Shown here: positions 17,859 through 25,909 of the stretch, piece by piece
Numbering within the stretch: position 1 is the stretch's first letter
Layout of the letters: each line of letters begins with the position of its first letter
DNA from: Alistipes sp. dk3624
GTDB taxonomy: Bacteria; Bacteroidota; Bacteroidia; Bacteroidales; Rikenellaceae
DNA length: 64,000 nucleotides
NCBI RefSeq assembly: GCF_009557455.1
Contig: NZ_CP045651.1
Location: 2,666,001-2,730,000, forward strand
Direction of reading: 5' to 3'
Position numbers and translations under genes: made by a program
The notes under the pieces: model-generated
Database searches by the model: none
The model's input: the letters and a program-made list of their open reading frames with translations, nothing else
Told to the model about the DNA's origin: nothing

Positions 17859-18725
17859 TCATTTCGAAAAGATAATCAATACCGATCCGACGATCATAAT
17901 TACGGCTCCGAGCAATTTACGCCCGATGGCCTGCTCCCGGAATATTTTGTAGCCGAGTAGGATACTGACGATTGTCGAGAGTTGGAAAAGCGCCAGGGCG
18001 TATCCCACGTTCATGCGGTCGAATACGTAATTGGTCGTGTACTGCATCGTGCCGATGCAGAGCACCAGCCAGACGTAGCGCGAAAAATCTTTGCGCCGGA
18101 TCCGCAGCGGCGATTGCGAACGTCCGGCCAGTAGTGCCAGCGCCAGTGAAAACAAGGCTCCGAACCAGCACCAGGTGATAAAAGCGGTCGTGGCCGAAGC
18201 GTACAGGATGACCTTTTTGATGAATACCGCTTCGACGGCCGTCAGCACCATGGCCCATATCCGGTACCGGATGTCTTTTCTGCGCAGGATGGCCGGAGAA
18301 AACTTTTCGTTCAGCGTGTCCAGTACGAAATAGCTGCCTCCGACGATTAGCGCGATGCCTGCAACGCCCCATAATCCGGGAATTTCGCCCAGCAGCAGGA
18401 TGCCGGCGATCATTCCGACGACCGATTTGTAGGAATTGATCGGTCCCAGCACCGATAGGTCGCCCCCTTGCAACGCTTTTACCAGAAAGCCGTTTCCGGT
18501 GGCGCCGAATATGCCGGCGACCGTGCACCAGACCCAGAACTCCTTCGGCAAAGCCGCCCACTCGATCCGGGTGGCAGGAACGATGCAGACCGCGCTCAGC
18601 AGCAGGAATGTGATGAAGTTGACCTTCAGCGGCGGCTCCGAGCGCTCGGTGAGCTGTTTCTGGAAAACGTTCGCCAACGGGTTCGACAAAATACGCAGCA
18701 GAACGGCTATTGCGGTTAACGCCAT
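17859..18725 (-). CDS. EamA/DMT superfamily transporter
   Basis: 288 residues with about ten membrane segments in two EamA-like halves. The first half ends with GDLSVLGPINSYKSVVGMIAGILLLGEIPGLWG (landmark LGPINSYKS); the second contains NVGYALALFQLSTIVSILLG and a final REQAIGRKLLGAVIMIVGSV. Drug/metabolite-type transporter; substrate unknown. Convergent with glyA. Confidence 0.85.
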   Translation of the reverse strand: MALTAIAVLLRILSNPLANVFQKQLTERSEPPLKVNFITFLLLSAVCIVPATRIEWAALPKEFWVWCTVAGIFGATGNGFLVKALQGGDLSVLGPINSYKSVVGMIAGILLLGEIPGLWGVAGIALIVGGSYFVLDTLNEKFSPAILRRKDIRYRIWAMVLTAVEAVFIKKVILYASATTAFITWCWFGALFSLALALLAGRSQSPLRIRRKDFSRYVWLVLCIGTMQYTTNYVFDRMNVGYALALFQLSTIVSILLGYKIFREQAIGRKLLGAVIMIVGSVLIIFSK

Positions 18726-18859
18726 GTTCGCAAAGATTGTACGGATCGCTGTTTACCGGACGGGGAGAAGGAGTTTTTTAGAAATTCTCCATCCGAATGT
18801 TTTTATTTCTGGTTTTTTCCCGGTTCGATGGAGCCGGACCCCTTATATGAGCCGAATCG

Positions 18860-19627
18860 TTAAGGGCGAAGGATTCTTTCCCTGTCCACCTGCCTGATCC
18901 ACAGATCGGCCATGCGTTGGTGTCCCGCCGCCGTCGGATGAACGCCGTCCCAGATCCAGTAAGTGTTTTGCGATGTGGGATCGCGCTGCAAGAGGTCGTT
19001 GAACATCTGTCGGTAGGGCAGGTAGACGGCCTTGTAATCTCGTGCTATCTTTTCTACGATCGCGCTGCAACGCTCCACGATTTTGTCATACTCCCCGAAA
19101 TCTTTGTTTTCGCTCATGTTTCCCGTGGGGGCGACGAACGGCGAGGCCAGTACGATTTTCAGATTCGGATTTTCCTGACGCGTCCGGTCGAGCAGTTCGC
19201 GATATTTTTTGTCCCAAGCGTCGAAATCGAACGGCGAGGTTCTGTCGCCGTGCAGGTACCGGTTGATGTCGTTGATGCCGACGAGTATCGACAGCACGTC
19301 GGGGTTTATGTCCAATACGTCTTCCTGCCAACGTTTTTCCAAATCGTACAGCGAGTTTCCGCTGATTCCCCGGTTGAAAAATTCATATTCGTATTGCGGA
19401 TATTCTCCCAGGTAATGGGAAGCGCACAGGTACATGAATCCGTGTCCGTATATATGGTTCATATCCCATAGAGTGCGTTCGGAAGAGGGCTTGCCGTCTC
19501 CGCTGCCCCAGTTGCCGTCGGTAATGGAATCCCCGATGAACAGAATTTTTAGTCCGCCTGCCTGCAAAGTGGCGGAAATAAGCATCAGGATGAGCGATGC
19601 GATTACGAATAAACCTCTTTTTTTCAT
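18860..19627 (-). CDS. Secreted SGNH/GDSL hydrolase
   Basis: 255 residues from MKKRGLFVIASL (signal peptide ending near LQAGG). SGNH blocks: FIGDSITDGNWG (block I nucleophile Ser), GISGNSLYD (block II Gly), VGINDINR (block III Asn) and DGVHPTAAGHQ (block V Asp-His). Likely an esterase that removes acetyl or similar groups from a glycan. It follows the GH78 gene by 8 bp in the same operon, so the target may be a rhamnose-containing, acetylated polysaccharide such as pectin (inference). Confidence 0.9.
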   Translation of the reverse strand: MKKRGLFVIASLILMLISATLQAGGLKILFIGDSITDGNWGSGDGKPSSERTLWDMNHIYGHGFMYLCASHYLGEYPQYEYEFFNRGISGNSLYDLEKRWQEDVLDINPDVLSILVGINDINRYLHGDRTSPFDFDAWDKKYRELLDRTRQENPNLKIVLASPFVAPTGNMSENKDFGEYDKIVERCSAIVEKIARDYKAVYLPYRQMFNDLLQRDPTSQNTYWIWDGVHPTAAGHQRMADLWIRQVDRERILRP

Positions 19628-19635
19628 GTTATGAT

Positions 19636-22032
19636 TTATTTTATGTTGATCGTTTGCGTGCCGCCCCGCAGCGGACGGGTTTCCCCCTTCCAGACGAAAG
19701 TGCCTTCGACCGCATCGGGCAGCGAAATTTCGGCGAACAGTTCTCCGCGTTTGCCGACGTGGTAGCGGACGGCGACGTCGCCCTGAGGATGCGGGATCGA
19801 TCCGGAGGCTTCTTTCAGTTTGCCGAGCGACGGTGCGATTCGGACTTTCGAGAATCCGGGGCCGTCGCTGTCGATGCCGAGGACGATCCGGAAAAATTCG
19901 ATGTTCGGGCTGGCTCCCCAGGCATGGCAGTCCGAACGCGACGGTTCGGGTTGCTCGGCCCACGTAGTCAGTCCCAGCGCCATCTGGTCGTCCCAGACTT
20001 TCAGGTTGTCGAGCAGCCGGTCGCCGAGCCCGGCCTTTTGCAATGCCTGGTTCAGATAGTACCGGAAATAGATCGTGGCTTGCGTCAGGGTCGTGTCGGA
20101 CAGCGTACGCTCCATCACGGCTTTCGCTTCGTTCCCGCTTACGGCGCCCAGCAGGACGGCCAGTACGTTGACGTGTTGCGAGTAGTTGCGCCGGTCGTAC
20201 GTGTCGGCGAACAGACCTTTGTTTTCGTCCCAGTATTTCGGACGGATCGTTCCTCGGATCGCATCGGCCATTTTACGGAACCGCTCCCCGTACATCGGGA
20301 TGCCGAAAGCCTGTTCCATTTCGGCCATTGCATCGAGCCCCATGACGAACAGCAGATCCTGGAACGCCGAATTTCCCTCTTTTTCGCGGATCGGTTCCCC
20401 GCCGTCGAAGTTCGACGCCCAGTCGGCGAAGAACCAGTGCGGGATATAGCCCAGCGAATGATCTTCGCGCAGGAATCCTTCGTACCACGACAGCACGCCG
20501 CGGAAAGCGGGCAACAGCGTTTTCAGGTACTCTTCGTCGCCGCGGTAACGCCAGTAGTCGTATCCGGTGCAGATCCAGTAAAGCGAGAAAGACGAAATGA
20601 ACTGATGCAATCCCGACGGATAGCGGCTCATCGTGATTCCGTCGGCCACGATCGACTGCCGGCCCTGCTCCAGCGCATTGCGTACCATGTACGGATCGCG
20701 CGTGTTATACAGCGAGATCATCGCTTGGATCCGCGTGTCGCCGAAATATTGCAGTTGCTCGTAATAGGGACAGTCCATGTAGGTTTCGTTGGCGCACAGC
20801 CGGGCGGTGCGCCAGCCGATATCCAGCATCCGCGACAGTTTCTCGTGTCCCGGCGCCGCGAACGACGATGCCCTTTCGAACGGATAGGCGGTGAATGTCC
20901 CGTAGATGTCTTGCAGTTCCAGCGGTTCGTCCTGCGTCGTGACGGTCAGTTTGACATACCGCCATGTACGCCACCACAGTGTCGTATAGAGCCGGCCGTT
21001 ACCGCCGTCCGGACGAACGATATCTTCGTAGCCGAGGAACTGTTTGTTTTTTACTTCGTTGCGGTCGTCTTTGAAAAAGGTCTGCGTATCGCGGTAGAGC
21101 GCTTCGGCATAAGCGACGGTGATCTGCGAGCCTTTTCCACCGCTAAACAACAGCGATAGGTAGGCGGTCGTCAGCGAGTCGTTGTCGAGCAGGATTTCGG
21201 CGGTCGTATGGGCCGGAACGGTCACCGTCGCGGCCCGGCCGGGAAATCCTTCCGGAATACGCACGCCGTCGCTCCGCCGCACTTCGGCGAAACGCTCGGT
21301 ACGGTTTTCCATCGGCGGGATCGGCGTAGGCACCAGCAGGCGTCCCGGATAGTCGCGCGCTCCTTTGGCTCCGCCGGTCATGCCGGCCTGCGCTTTGTTC
21401 CATGCCGAGTCGTCGAATCCGGGCGTTTCCCAGCCCCAGGGGTAGGCGGCCGCGTCGACCTGCTCGCCCGGTCCTGCGGCATAATAACCGTAGACGCGCG
21501 CCTGGTGCGGTTTGTAGGAGTCGTTGTGGCTGCACAGCCAACTGTCGTTCGTATTGACGGCCTCTTCGGCCGCCGTGTTGCCCTGTACGATCAACCCGGT
21601 CTGGTTGAAGCTGACCTGGGCGACCGGTTTCATTTCCGCGAAGTTCCATACGACGGCTGCCAGCGTATTTTTGCCGGGTTTCAGCCACCGGGCCAGATCG
21701 ACCGTTTCGAAGTTCCAGTTGAATACGTCGCCGCGGGCCGGGCCGACCGAAGCCAGCTCGCCGTTGACGTACAGCTTGTAACGGTTGTCGGCCGAGACGT
21801 GCACGACGAACCGTTCCGGTTGCTCGGGAAGGTCGAACGTTTTTCGGAAATGGTAAATCCCGTAAGCGTTTTGAGGTTCTCCGGGGACGGAAATCCATTG
21901 AGCCGTCCAGCGTCCGTCGAGCCATTGCGGCGCAATGTCGGCCTGGCGGTATCCCTCCAGATGGATCTGGGCCGCAACCGGCGCGGCAAGCGTGCACAGG
22001 ACGAAGCAAATCGGCAGGTAAAATTTTTTCAT
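19636..22032 (-). CDS. GH78-family alpha-L-rhamnosidase, secreted
   Basis: 798 residues with signal peptide (MKKFYLPICFVLCTLAAPVA). N-terminal beta-sandwich (RWTAQWISVPGEPQNAYG, SADNRYKLYVNGELASVGPARGD), further carbohydrate-binding-like domains, then an (alpha/alpha)6 barrel with TYMDCPYYEQLQYFGDTR at the place of the GH78 general-acid motif, and a C-terminal beta domain. Releases L-rhamnose from glycans or glycosides. Starts within a 4-nt ATGA overlap with the yjbR-like gene and is followed by the SGNH hydrolase. Confidence 0.9.
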   Translation of the reverse strand: MKKFYLPICFVLCTLAAPVAAQIHLEGYRQADIAPQWLDGRWTAQWISVPGEPQNAYGIYHFRKTFDLPEQPERFVVHVSADNRYKLYVNGELASVGPARGDVFNWNFETVDLARWLKPGKNTLAAVVWNFAEMKPVAQVSFNQTGLIVQGNTAAEEAVNTNDSWLCSHNDSYKPHQARVYGYYAAGPGEQVDAAAYPWGWETPGFDDSAWNKAQAGMTGGAKGARDYPGRLLVPTPIPPMENRTERFAEVRRSDGVRIPEGFPGRAATVTVPAHTTAEILLDNDSLTTAYLSLLFSGGKGSQITVAYAEALYRDTQTFFKDDRNEVKNKQFLGYEDIVRPDGGNGRLYTTLWWRTWRYVKLTVTTQDEPLELQDIYGTFTAYPFERASSFAAPGHEKLSRMLDIGWRTARLCANETYMDCPYYEQLQYFGDTRIQAMISLYNTRDPYMVRNALEQGRQSIVADGITMSRYPSGLHQFISSFSLYWICTGYDYWRYRGDEEYLKTLLPAFRGVLSWYEGFLREDHSLGYIPHWFFADWASNFDGGEPIREKEGNSAFQDLLFVMGLDAMAEMEQAFGIPMYGERFRKMADAIRGTIRPKYWDENKGLFADTYDRRNYSQHVNVLAVLLGAVSGNEAKAVMERTLSDTTLTQATIYFRYYLNQALQKAGLGDRLLDNLKVWDDQMALGLTTWAEQPEPSRSDCHAWGASPNIEFFRIVLGIDSDGPGFSKVRIAPSLGKLKEASGSIPHPQGDVAVRYHVGKRGELFAEISLPDAVEGTFVWKGETRPLRGGTQTINIK

Positions 22033-22406
22033 CGGTTTTCGTTATTTTCGACGTAAGCGTTTCGTATTTCGTCGCGTATTGTTTTCGGCAAGCTTTTTAC
22101 GACCAGCAGGTAGGAGTCGCGGATCCATTCCCTGATCAGACCGGCCGGCAGGTCGCCGTCCGTGCGGACGGTGTTCCAGTGGCGTTTGTTCATGTGCCAT
22201 CCGGGCGAGACTTCTTCGTAAGTCTCCCGTAGTTCCACGGCCCGGTCGGGATCGCACTTGACGTTAATCCACCGGCTGTCGGTCATATCGGTCAGCAGAA
22301 ACATTTTACCGGCTACTTTGTAGACGAGCGTCGTTTCGTCGAACGGAGTGGTTTCTTCGGTCGCAGGCAGCGAGAGACAAAACTCTCGCAGTTCGAAAAT
22401 GTCCAT
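22029..22406 (-). CDS. MmcQ/YjbR family protein
   Basis: 125 residues matching the MmcQ/YjbR fold: LREFCLSLPATEETTPF at the start, VYKVAGKMFLLTDM, VKCDPDRAVELRE, then SPGWHMNKRHWNTV and LIREWIRDSYLLVVKSLPK. Usually described as a DNA-binding-like small cytoplasmic protein; exact function unknown. First gene of a three-gene operon with the GH78 and SGNH genes, an unusual partner for secreted enzymes. Confidence 0.9.
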   Translation of the reverse strand: MDIFELREFCLSLPATEETTPFDETTLVYKVAGKMFLLTDMTDSRWINVKCDPDRAVELRETYEEVSPGWHMNKRHWNTVRTDGDLPAGLIREWIRDSYLLVVKSLPKTIRDEIRNAYVENNENR

Positions 22407-22734
22407 TTCGGTCGTGTCTTTGGTTAGGACGGCTCTTTTTGCCGTCGAATAGTGGGGTTCGGATCGCGGGGCAGGAACCCGGTCGTGTTACCTTGCCGAA
22501 AGCAAATATACCAATAAAAAAGGGTTTTGCAACGGCTTTTATTCCGATTTGTTCCGATTCTGGTCGGTTTCGTTTTCCGGGTTCGGCGGTATGGGCGCGA
22601 CGGGGGAGACGACCGGATCGGGCAACGGCGATTTGTCTGTGCGATTTTTGCAGCATACTGCCGGTGTATCCGGTTCAGTCCGGTAATCAGACGATTCGAT
22701 GTTGAACAAATTTAATAACCTAATTCAAAAAACG
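22407..22734. other. 328-bp intergenic region
   Basis: Between divergent genes. Holds the minus-strand promoter of the yjbR-GH78-SGNH operon (22503-22532). No convincing -7 element was seen for the plus-strand lipoprotein gene, and no gene-like open frame. Confidence 0.6.
22503..22532 (-). promoter_or_regulatory. Promoter of the yjbR-GH78-SGNH operon
   Basis: Minus strand TTG (22532-22530), 19-bp spacer, TATATTTG (22510-22503), about 97 bp upstream of the first ATG. Confidence 0.6.
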
Positions 22735-23307
22735 ATGAAAAAAATTATCACTCTTCTGGCAGTTGTCGCATTCGTCGTGTCCTGTTCGCAGTCCCGCAAG
22801 TGGACCGACAAGGAACGCGAAGAAGTACGCAAAACCCTCCGCGATTACCGCGATCGTTCGGCGATCCGACACATGGAAGCCGCCAATTACGGCAACCTCG
22901 AACAGTGCGTGCTGACGACGATCGAAGGCACTTATCCCGATTACAACAAGTACGATCAGCTTACGGCTAAGGAGGATACGCTCAACGCTGCGATGGTCTC
23001 CTGCGTCGGTTTCTCGATCGGCGATAATTTCGAGAATCTGCCGTTGCTGTTTCCGGCGGCCGAGTTGCAACAGGCCGGTATCCTGCCCGCAGGCGCGACC
23101 GACGAACAGATCCAGGCCTTTTATACTTGCCTGGCCGGAAAGGTGAAAGAACTGTACGTGACGCCGCAGCAGTTTACCGTCGCTCTGTTCGTGCAGCCGG
23201 GCGTACCGACCGAGCTGGCCGACGCGATGCAACAGTGCGCCGCTTCGGTGGCGGCTCCGGCCGCCGATTCGACGGCCGTGAAACCGGCCGCTCCGGCAAA
23301 GAAATAG
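22735..23307 (+). CDS. Small hypothetical lipoprotein
   Basis: 190 residues from MKKIITLLAVVAFVVSCSQ, a clear lipoprotein signal with Cys at 17; an in-frame ATG at 22699 would add a polar leader and is less likely. After the signal come charged helices (DKEREEVRKTLRDYRDRS), a region with two further cysteines, and a low-complexity Ala/Pro/Lys tail (AAPAADSTAVKPAAPAKK). I do not recognise the family. Probably outer or inner membrane-anchored. Confidence 0.8.
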   Translation: MKKIITLLAVVAFVVSCSQSRKWTDKEREEVRKTLRDYRDRSAIRHMEAANYGNLEQCVLTTIEGTYPDYNKYDQLTAKEDTLNAAMVSCVGFSIGDNFENLPLLFPAAELQQAGILPAGATDEQIQAFYTCLAGKVKELYVTPQQFTVALFVQPGVPTELADAMQQCAASVAAPAADSTAVKPAAPAKK

Positions 23308-23323
23308 CCGTTTGGCGAAAAGT

Positions 23324-23358
23324 AAAAAAAGGACTGCTCTGTGAGCAGTCCTTTTTTT
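23324..23358. terminator. Bidirectional terminator between the lipoprotein and cold-shock genes
   Basis: Stem GGACTGCTC/GAGCAGTCC with TGT loop (23331-23351), flanked by A7 on the left and T7 on the right, so it works in both directions for the two convergent genes. Confidence 0.9.
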
Positions 23359-23402
23359 GTGGATTTAATAGAAAAAATCAGTATTTTGATGAATACAAAA
23401 TC

Positions 23403-23603
23403 TTATCCTATTACAGAAACGTTTACAGCTTGTTCGCCTTTCTTGCCTTCGTTGACTTCGAATTCGACGTGCTGTCCTTCTTCCAGGCCGCGGAAACCTT
23501 CTTTGTTAATACCGGTGTAGTGAACAAAGATGTCGCTACCTGTTTCGGTTGTGATAAAGCCATAACCTTTGGCCGAATCAAACCACTTTACTGTACCTTT
23601 CAT
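23403..23603 (-). CDS. Cold-shock protein (CspA family)
   Basis: 66 residues, one cold-shock domain. [18 protein letters not shown] carries RNP1 (KGYGFI) and DIFVHYTGI carries RNP2-like residues (IFVH). Binds single-stranded nucleic acids and acts as an RNA chaperone. Monocistronic. Confidence 0.97.
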   Translation of the reverse strand: MKGTVKWFDSAKGYGFITTETGSDIFVHYTGINKEGFRGLEEGQHVEFEVNEGKKGEQAVNVSVIG

Positions 23604-23633
23604 AAAAAATGTAATTAAAGAAATAAATCAACA

Positions 23634-23663
23634 CAAAGGAAAACAAAAAGTTCGGAAAAACAA
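23634..23663 (-). promoter_or_regulatory. Cold-shock gene promoter
   Basis: Minus strand TTG (23663-23661), 19-bp spacer, TTCCTTTG (23641-23634), one mismatch from TAnnTTTG, 30 bp before the ATG. Confidence 0.4.
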
Positions 23664-23737
23664 TAGCATGCGCGTTTTATTTTTATTTTTTTGCGTTTTA
23701 TTTTTCCGGAACCCCGAATGACCGCTCCCAGAGTGCG

Positions 23738-24433
23738 TTATCCGTATTTCTCTTGTGCGATCCTACGGACTTTTTCGACGATTTGCGACGGAACCGGACG
23801 GATCGGATCACAGTCGTAGTAGGCTGACAGGAAGTCTGTTAATCTCGAAAGGAACGTTTCGGTCGTCTCTTCCGTACCGGTGATCGAGGCGATGTTGGTC
23901 ACCGGACTCGGTACCGAAGCTACGCTTTTGCCTCGCAACGAGCGATCCCCGCGCAGCGTGTAGTCCAGCCGTTCCAGGTCGGTACGGTGCAGCAGCGTGC
24001 CGTGGAAGAGTTGGCTGGTGCGCGTCACGTGCGAAGCGGTGCCCGATATTTTGTATCCGGCCGCCAGCAGTTCTTTACGCGCGCCTACCGTGGCTTCGAT
24101 TCCGTTCGCCCGCAGCGCGGCGACGATCGGAACGCCGAAGTCCCGGTCGAGCACCGGGACGGAGCCTTTGTCCGCAATAAAGGCGTAGTTGATGTTCCCG
24201 TAGTCGTGGAAGACGGTTCCGCCTCCGGACAGCCTTCGGACGACCTCGATGCCGTGTTCGCAGCAATATCCGGTGTCTACTTCCGCCTCGATGCGCTGGT
24301 TGCGCCCGACGATGACCGACGGCCGGTTGATATAGAATAACAGAACGTCCCCTGCGGGACGTTCTGTCAAAAGATACTCTTCCAGGGCGCAATTGAATGC
24401 CGGAGAGTCGGATATGCTCCTAAGCAGCAGCAT
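23738..24433 (-). CDS. Lipoate-protein ligase family protein, short form
   Basis: 231 residues. LplA/BPL catalytic core: RPSVIVGRNQ, the lipoate-loop VVRRLSGGGTVFHD, and the lysine motif GYKISGTASHVTR followed by FHGTLLH. It attaches lipoate or octanoate to lipoyl domains. It is about 100 residues shorter than E. coli LplA; only a short tail follows the core instead of the full accessory domain, so it may need a partner or use an activated donor. Last gene of the minus-strand train, 8 bp after the tandem aldolase; the E2 encoded first in the train is an obvious substrate. Confidence 0.88.
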   Translation of the reverse strand: MLLLRSISDSPAFNCALEEYLLTERPAGDVLLFYINRPSVIVGRNQRIEAEVDTGYCCEHGIEVVRRLSGGGTVFHDYGNINYAFIADKGSVPVLDRDFGVPIVAALRANGIEATVGARKELLAAGYKISGTASHVTRTSQLFHGTLLHRTDLERLDYTLRGDRSLRGKSVASVPSPVTNIASITGTEETTETFLSRLTDFLSAYYDCDPIRPVPSQIVEKVRRIAQEKYG

Positions 24434-24441
24434 ACCGCGTG

Positions 24442-25743
24442 TTATTTTACGTGGAATGCCACGCGCAAGTCTTCCACTTCCTTGTCCGTGATCGGTTTCA
24501 GTTCGCCGATCGGAGCGGCCATAATCAGCGATTTCGCGCTGAATTCGGCTACTTCCAGCCGGTCGAACGTTTGCAGCAGACCGTCGCCGGTGATCAGCAC
24601 CGAGTCGTTGGCCAGCAGTACTGCCGGTACGCTCTTCAGCGCTTCCGAGATCTTCTTGCTGTCCTCGTACTGAACGCCGAACGGAATGATCGGGGTATCC
24701 TTCAGGAAGATCCAGCTTTCCGGGATCGTCCGTACGTTGAACTTCACGCCCGAAGTGCAGAAACCCATCAGGTGAGGAGGCTGCGTGATGATGATCGAGT
24801 TGATCTCCGGATGGTTCTGGTAGATCTCCTGGTGCAACGCTACCGAGCGGCTCGGGATCTTGCCTGCTTCCACCATGCCGTTTTTCACCTGTACGATGTT
24901 GCTCGGTTCGATGTCCCAGCGCGGAACGCCCGGAGGGGTGATCAGGAAGTCGTTGCCTCTCCAGCGTACCGATACGGTACCGTAGGTGCTGATCATCAAT
25001 CCCTGGTCGCAAGCGCGGCGCACCATCTTGACGATCAGGCTGCGGATCGCGCGTTCGTCGGACGGATAGGTGACCCCCATGAAGTGTGGGAAATCGGTCG
25101 GCAGCGAACGTTCGTGCTGGTCGATCTGCTCGTCGGTCAGGTAAGTCGGCTCGCCGAGCGTCTTCGCGTTGATGACCGTGCGGGCGCAGAATTCGAGCGT
25201 CTCGAAACGCTGATAAGCGTCCATCAGGTCTTCGCCGCAGAGCACCACGCCGTGGTTCTCCATGATCACGGCCTTATAGTCGGGGTGATTTTTGAATTCG
25301 GTAGCGATTTTCTTGCCCAGTCCCTGACTTCCCGGGACGTCGTAAGGAGCGAACCCGATCGTTCCGCAGACGCGTTTTGCCTGGGGAATGATGTTGGTGT
25401 TCGGAATCTGGTGCGTGATACTGAACGATACGAGTGCGGGCGGATGCGCGTGGATCACGGCGGTCATCTTCGGACGCATTTCGTAAATCGCCTTGTGGAA
25501 CGGGAATTCCGAGGACGGTTTGTGCGGTCCGATCACCGTACCGTCCGCTTTTACGCAGACGATGTCTTTCGGGGTCAGCGAACCCTTGTCCACTGCTCCC
25601 GGCGTGATCCAGATGTCACCGTTTTCGTCCTTGATCGAAATGTTACCGCCCGAGGTGGTCGTCATTCCGCTCCGGTAAATGCGACCGATCACGACCGTAA
25701 TCTGGTCGGCGGGGTGCATCAACTTAGTGTCTAACTGTTTCAT
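24442..25743 (-). CDS. Tandem class II aldolase/adducin-domain protein
   Basis: 433 residues made of two class II aldolase domains (about 1-200 and 225-430). Domain 1 keeps the active-site set: GGNIS (32-36), E79, the HAHPP zinc ligands H98/H100 and NHG with H164. In domain 2 the equivalent positions read TQPP (320-323) and NDS (379-381), and the E79 counterpart is not acidic, so metal binding there should be lost. Likely a sugar-phosphate aldolase or epimerase (fuculose/rhamnulose/ribulose-phosphate type) with a structural second domain. Substrate unknown; lies between the SorE-like gene and the lipoate ligase. Confidence 0.85.
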   Translation of the reverse strand: MKQLDTKLMHPADQITVVIGRIYRSGMTTTSGGNISIKDENGDIWITPGAVDKGSLTPKDIVCVKADGTVIGPHKPSSEFPFHKAIYEMRPKMTAVIHAHPPALVSFSITHQIPNTNIIPQAKRVCGTIGFAPYDVPGSQGLGKKIATEFKNHPDYKAVIMENHGVVLCGEDLMDAYQRFETLEFCARTVINAKTLGEPTYLTDEQIDQHERSLPTDFPHFMGVTYPSDERAIRSLIVKMVRRACDQGLMISTYGTVSVRWRGNDFLITPPGVPRWDIEPSNIVQVKNGMVEAGKIPSRSVALHQEIYQNHPEINSIIITQPPHLMGFCTSGVKFNVRTIPESWIFLKDTPIIPFGVQYEDSKKISEALKSVPAVLLANDSVLITGDGLLQTFDRLEVAEFSAKSLIMAAPIGELKPITDKEVEDLRVAFHVK

Positions 25744-25822
25744 AACCTAACTAATTGTTTTTTTAGCTCGAATGCTAAACCTGTTGTTTATCTAACTAAC
25801 CTAATCGTGTTGCCTTTTTTGT

Positions 25823-25858
25823 AAGCCCGGCGGAAAACTTCCGTCCGCCGCCGGGCTT
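25823..25858 (-). repeat. Intercistronic stem-loop (SorE-like / tandem aldolase gap)
   Basis: 11-bp inverted repeat AAGCCCGGCGG/CCGCCGGGCTT (25823-25833 with 25848-25858), 14-nt loop. On the minus strand it is followed by A residues, not Ts, so it does not look like a classic intrinsic terminator for the operon. Confidence 0.6.
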
Positions 25859-25909
25859 TGTTTTACAGTTTGACGCTAACGTTTCCCGTAACGCGCGTTT
25901 CGTGCGCGC

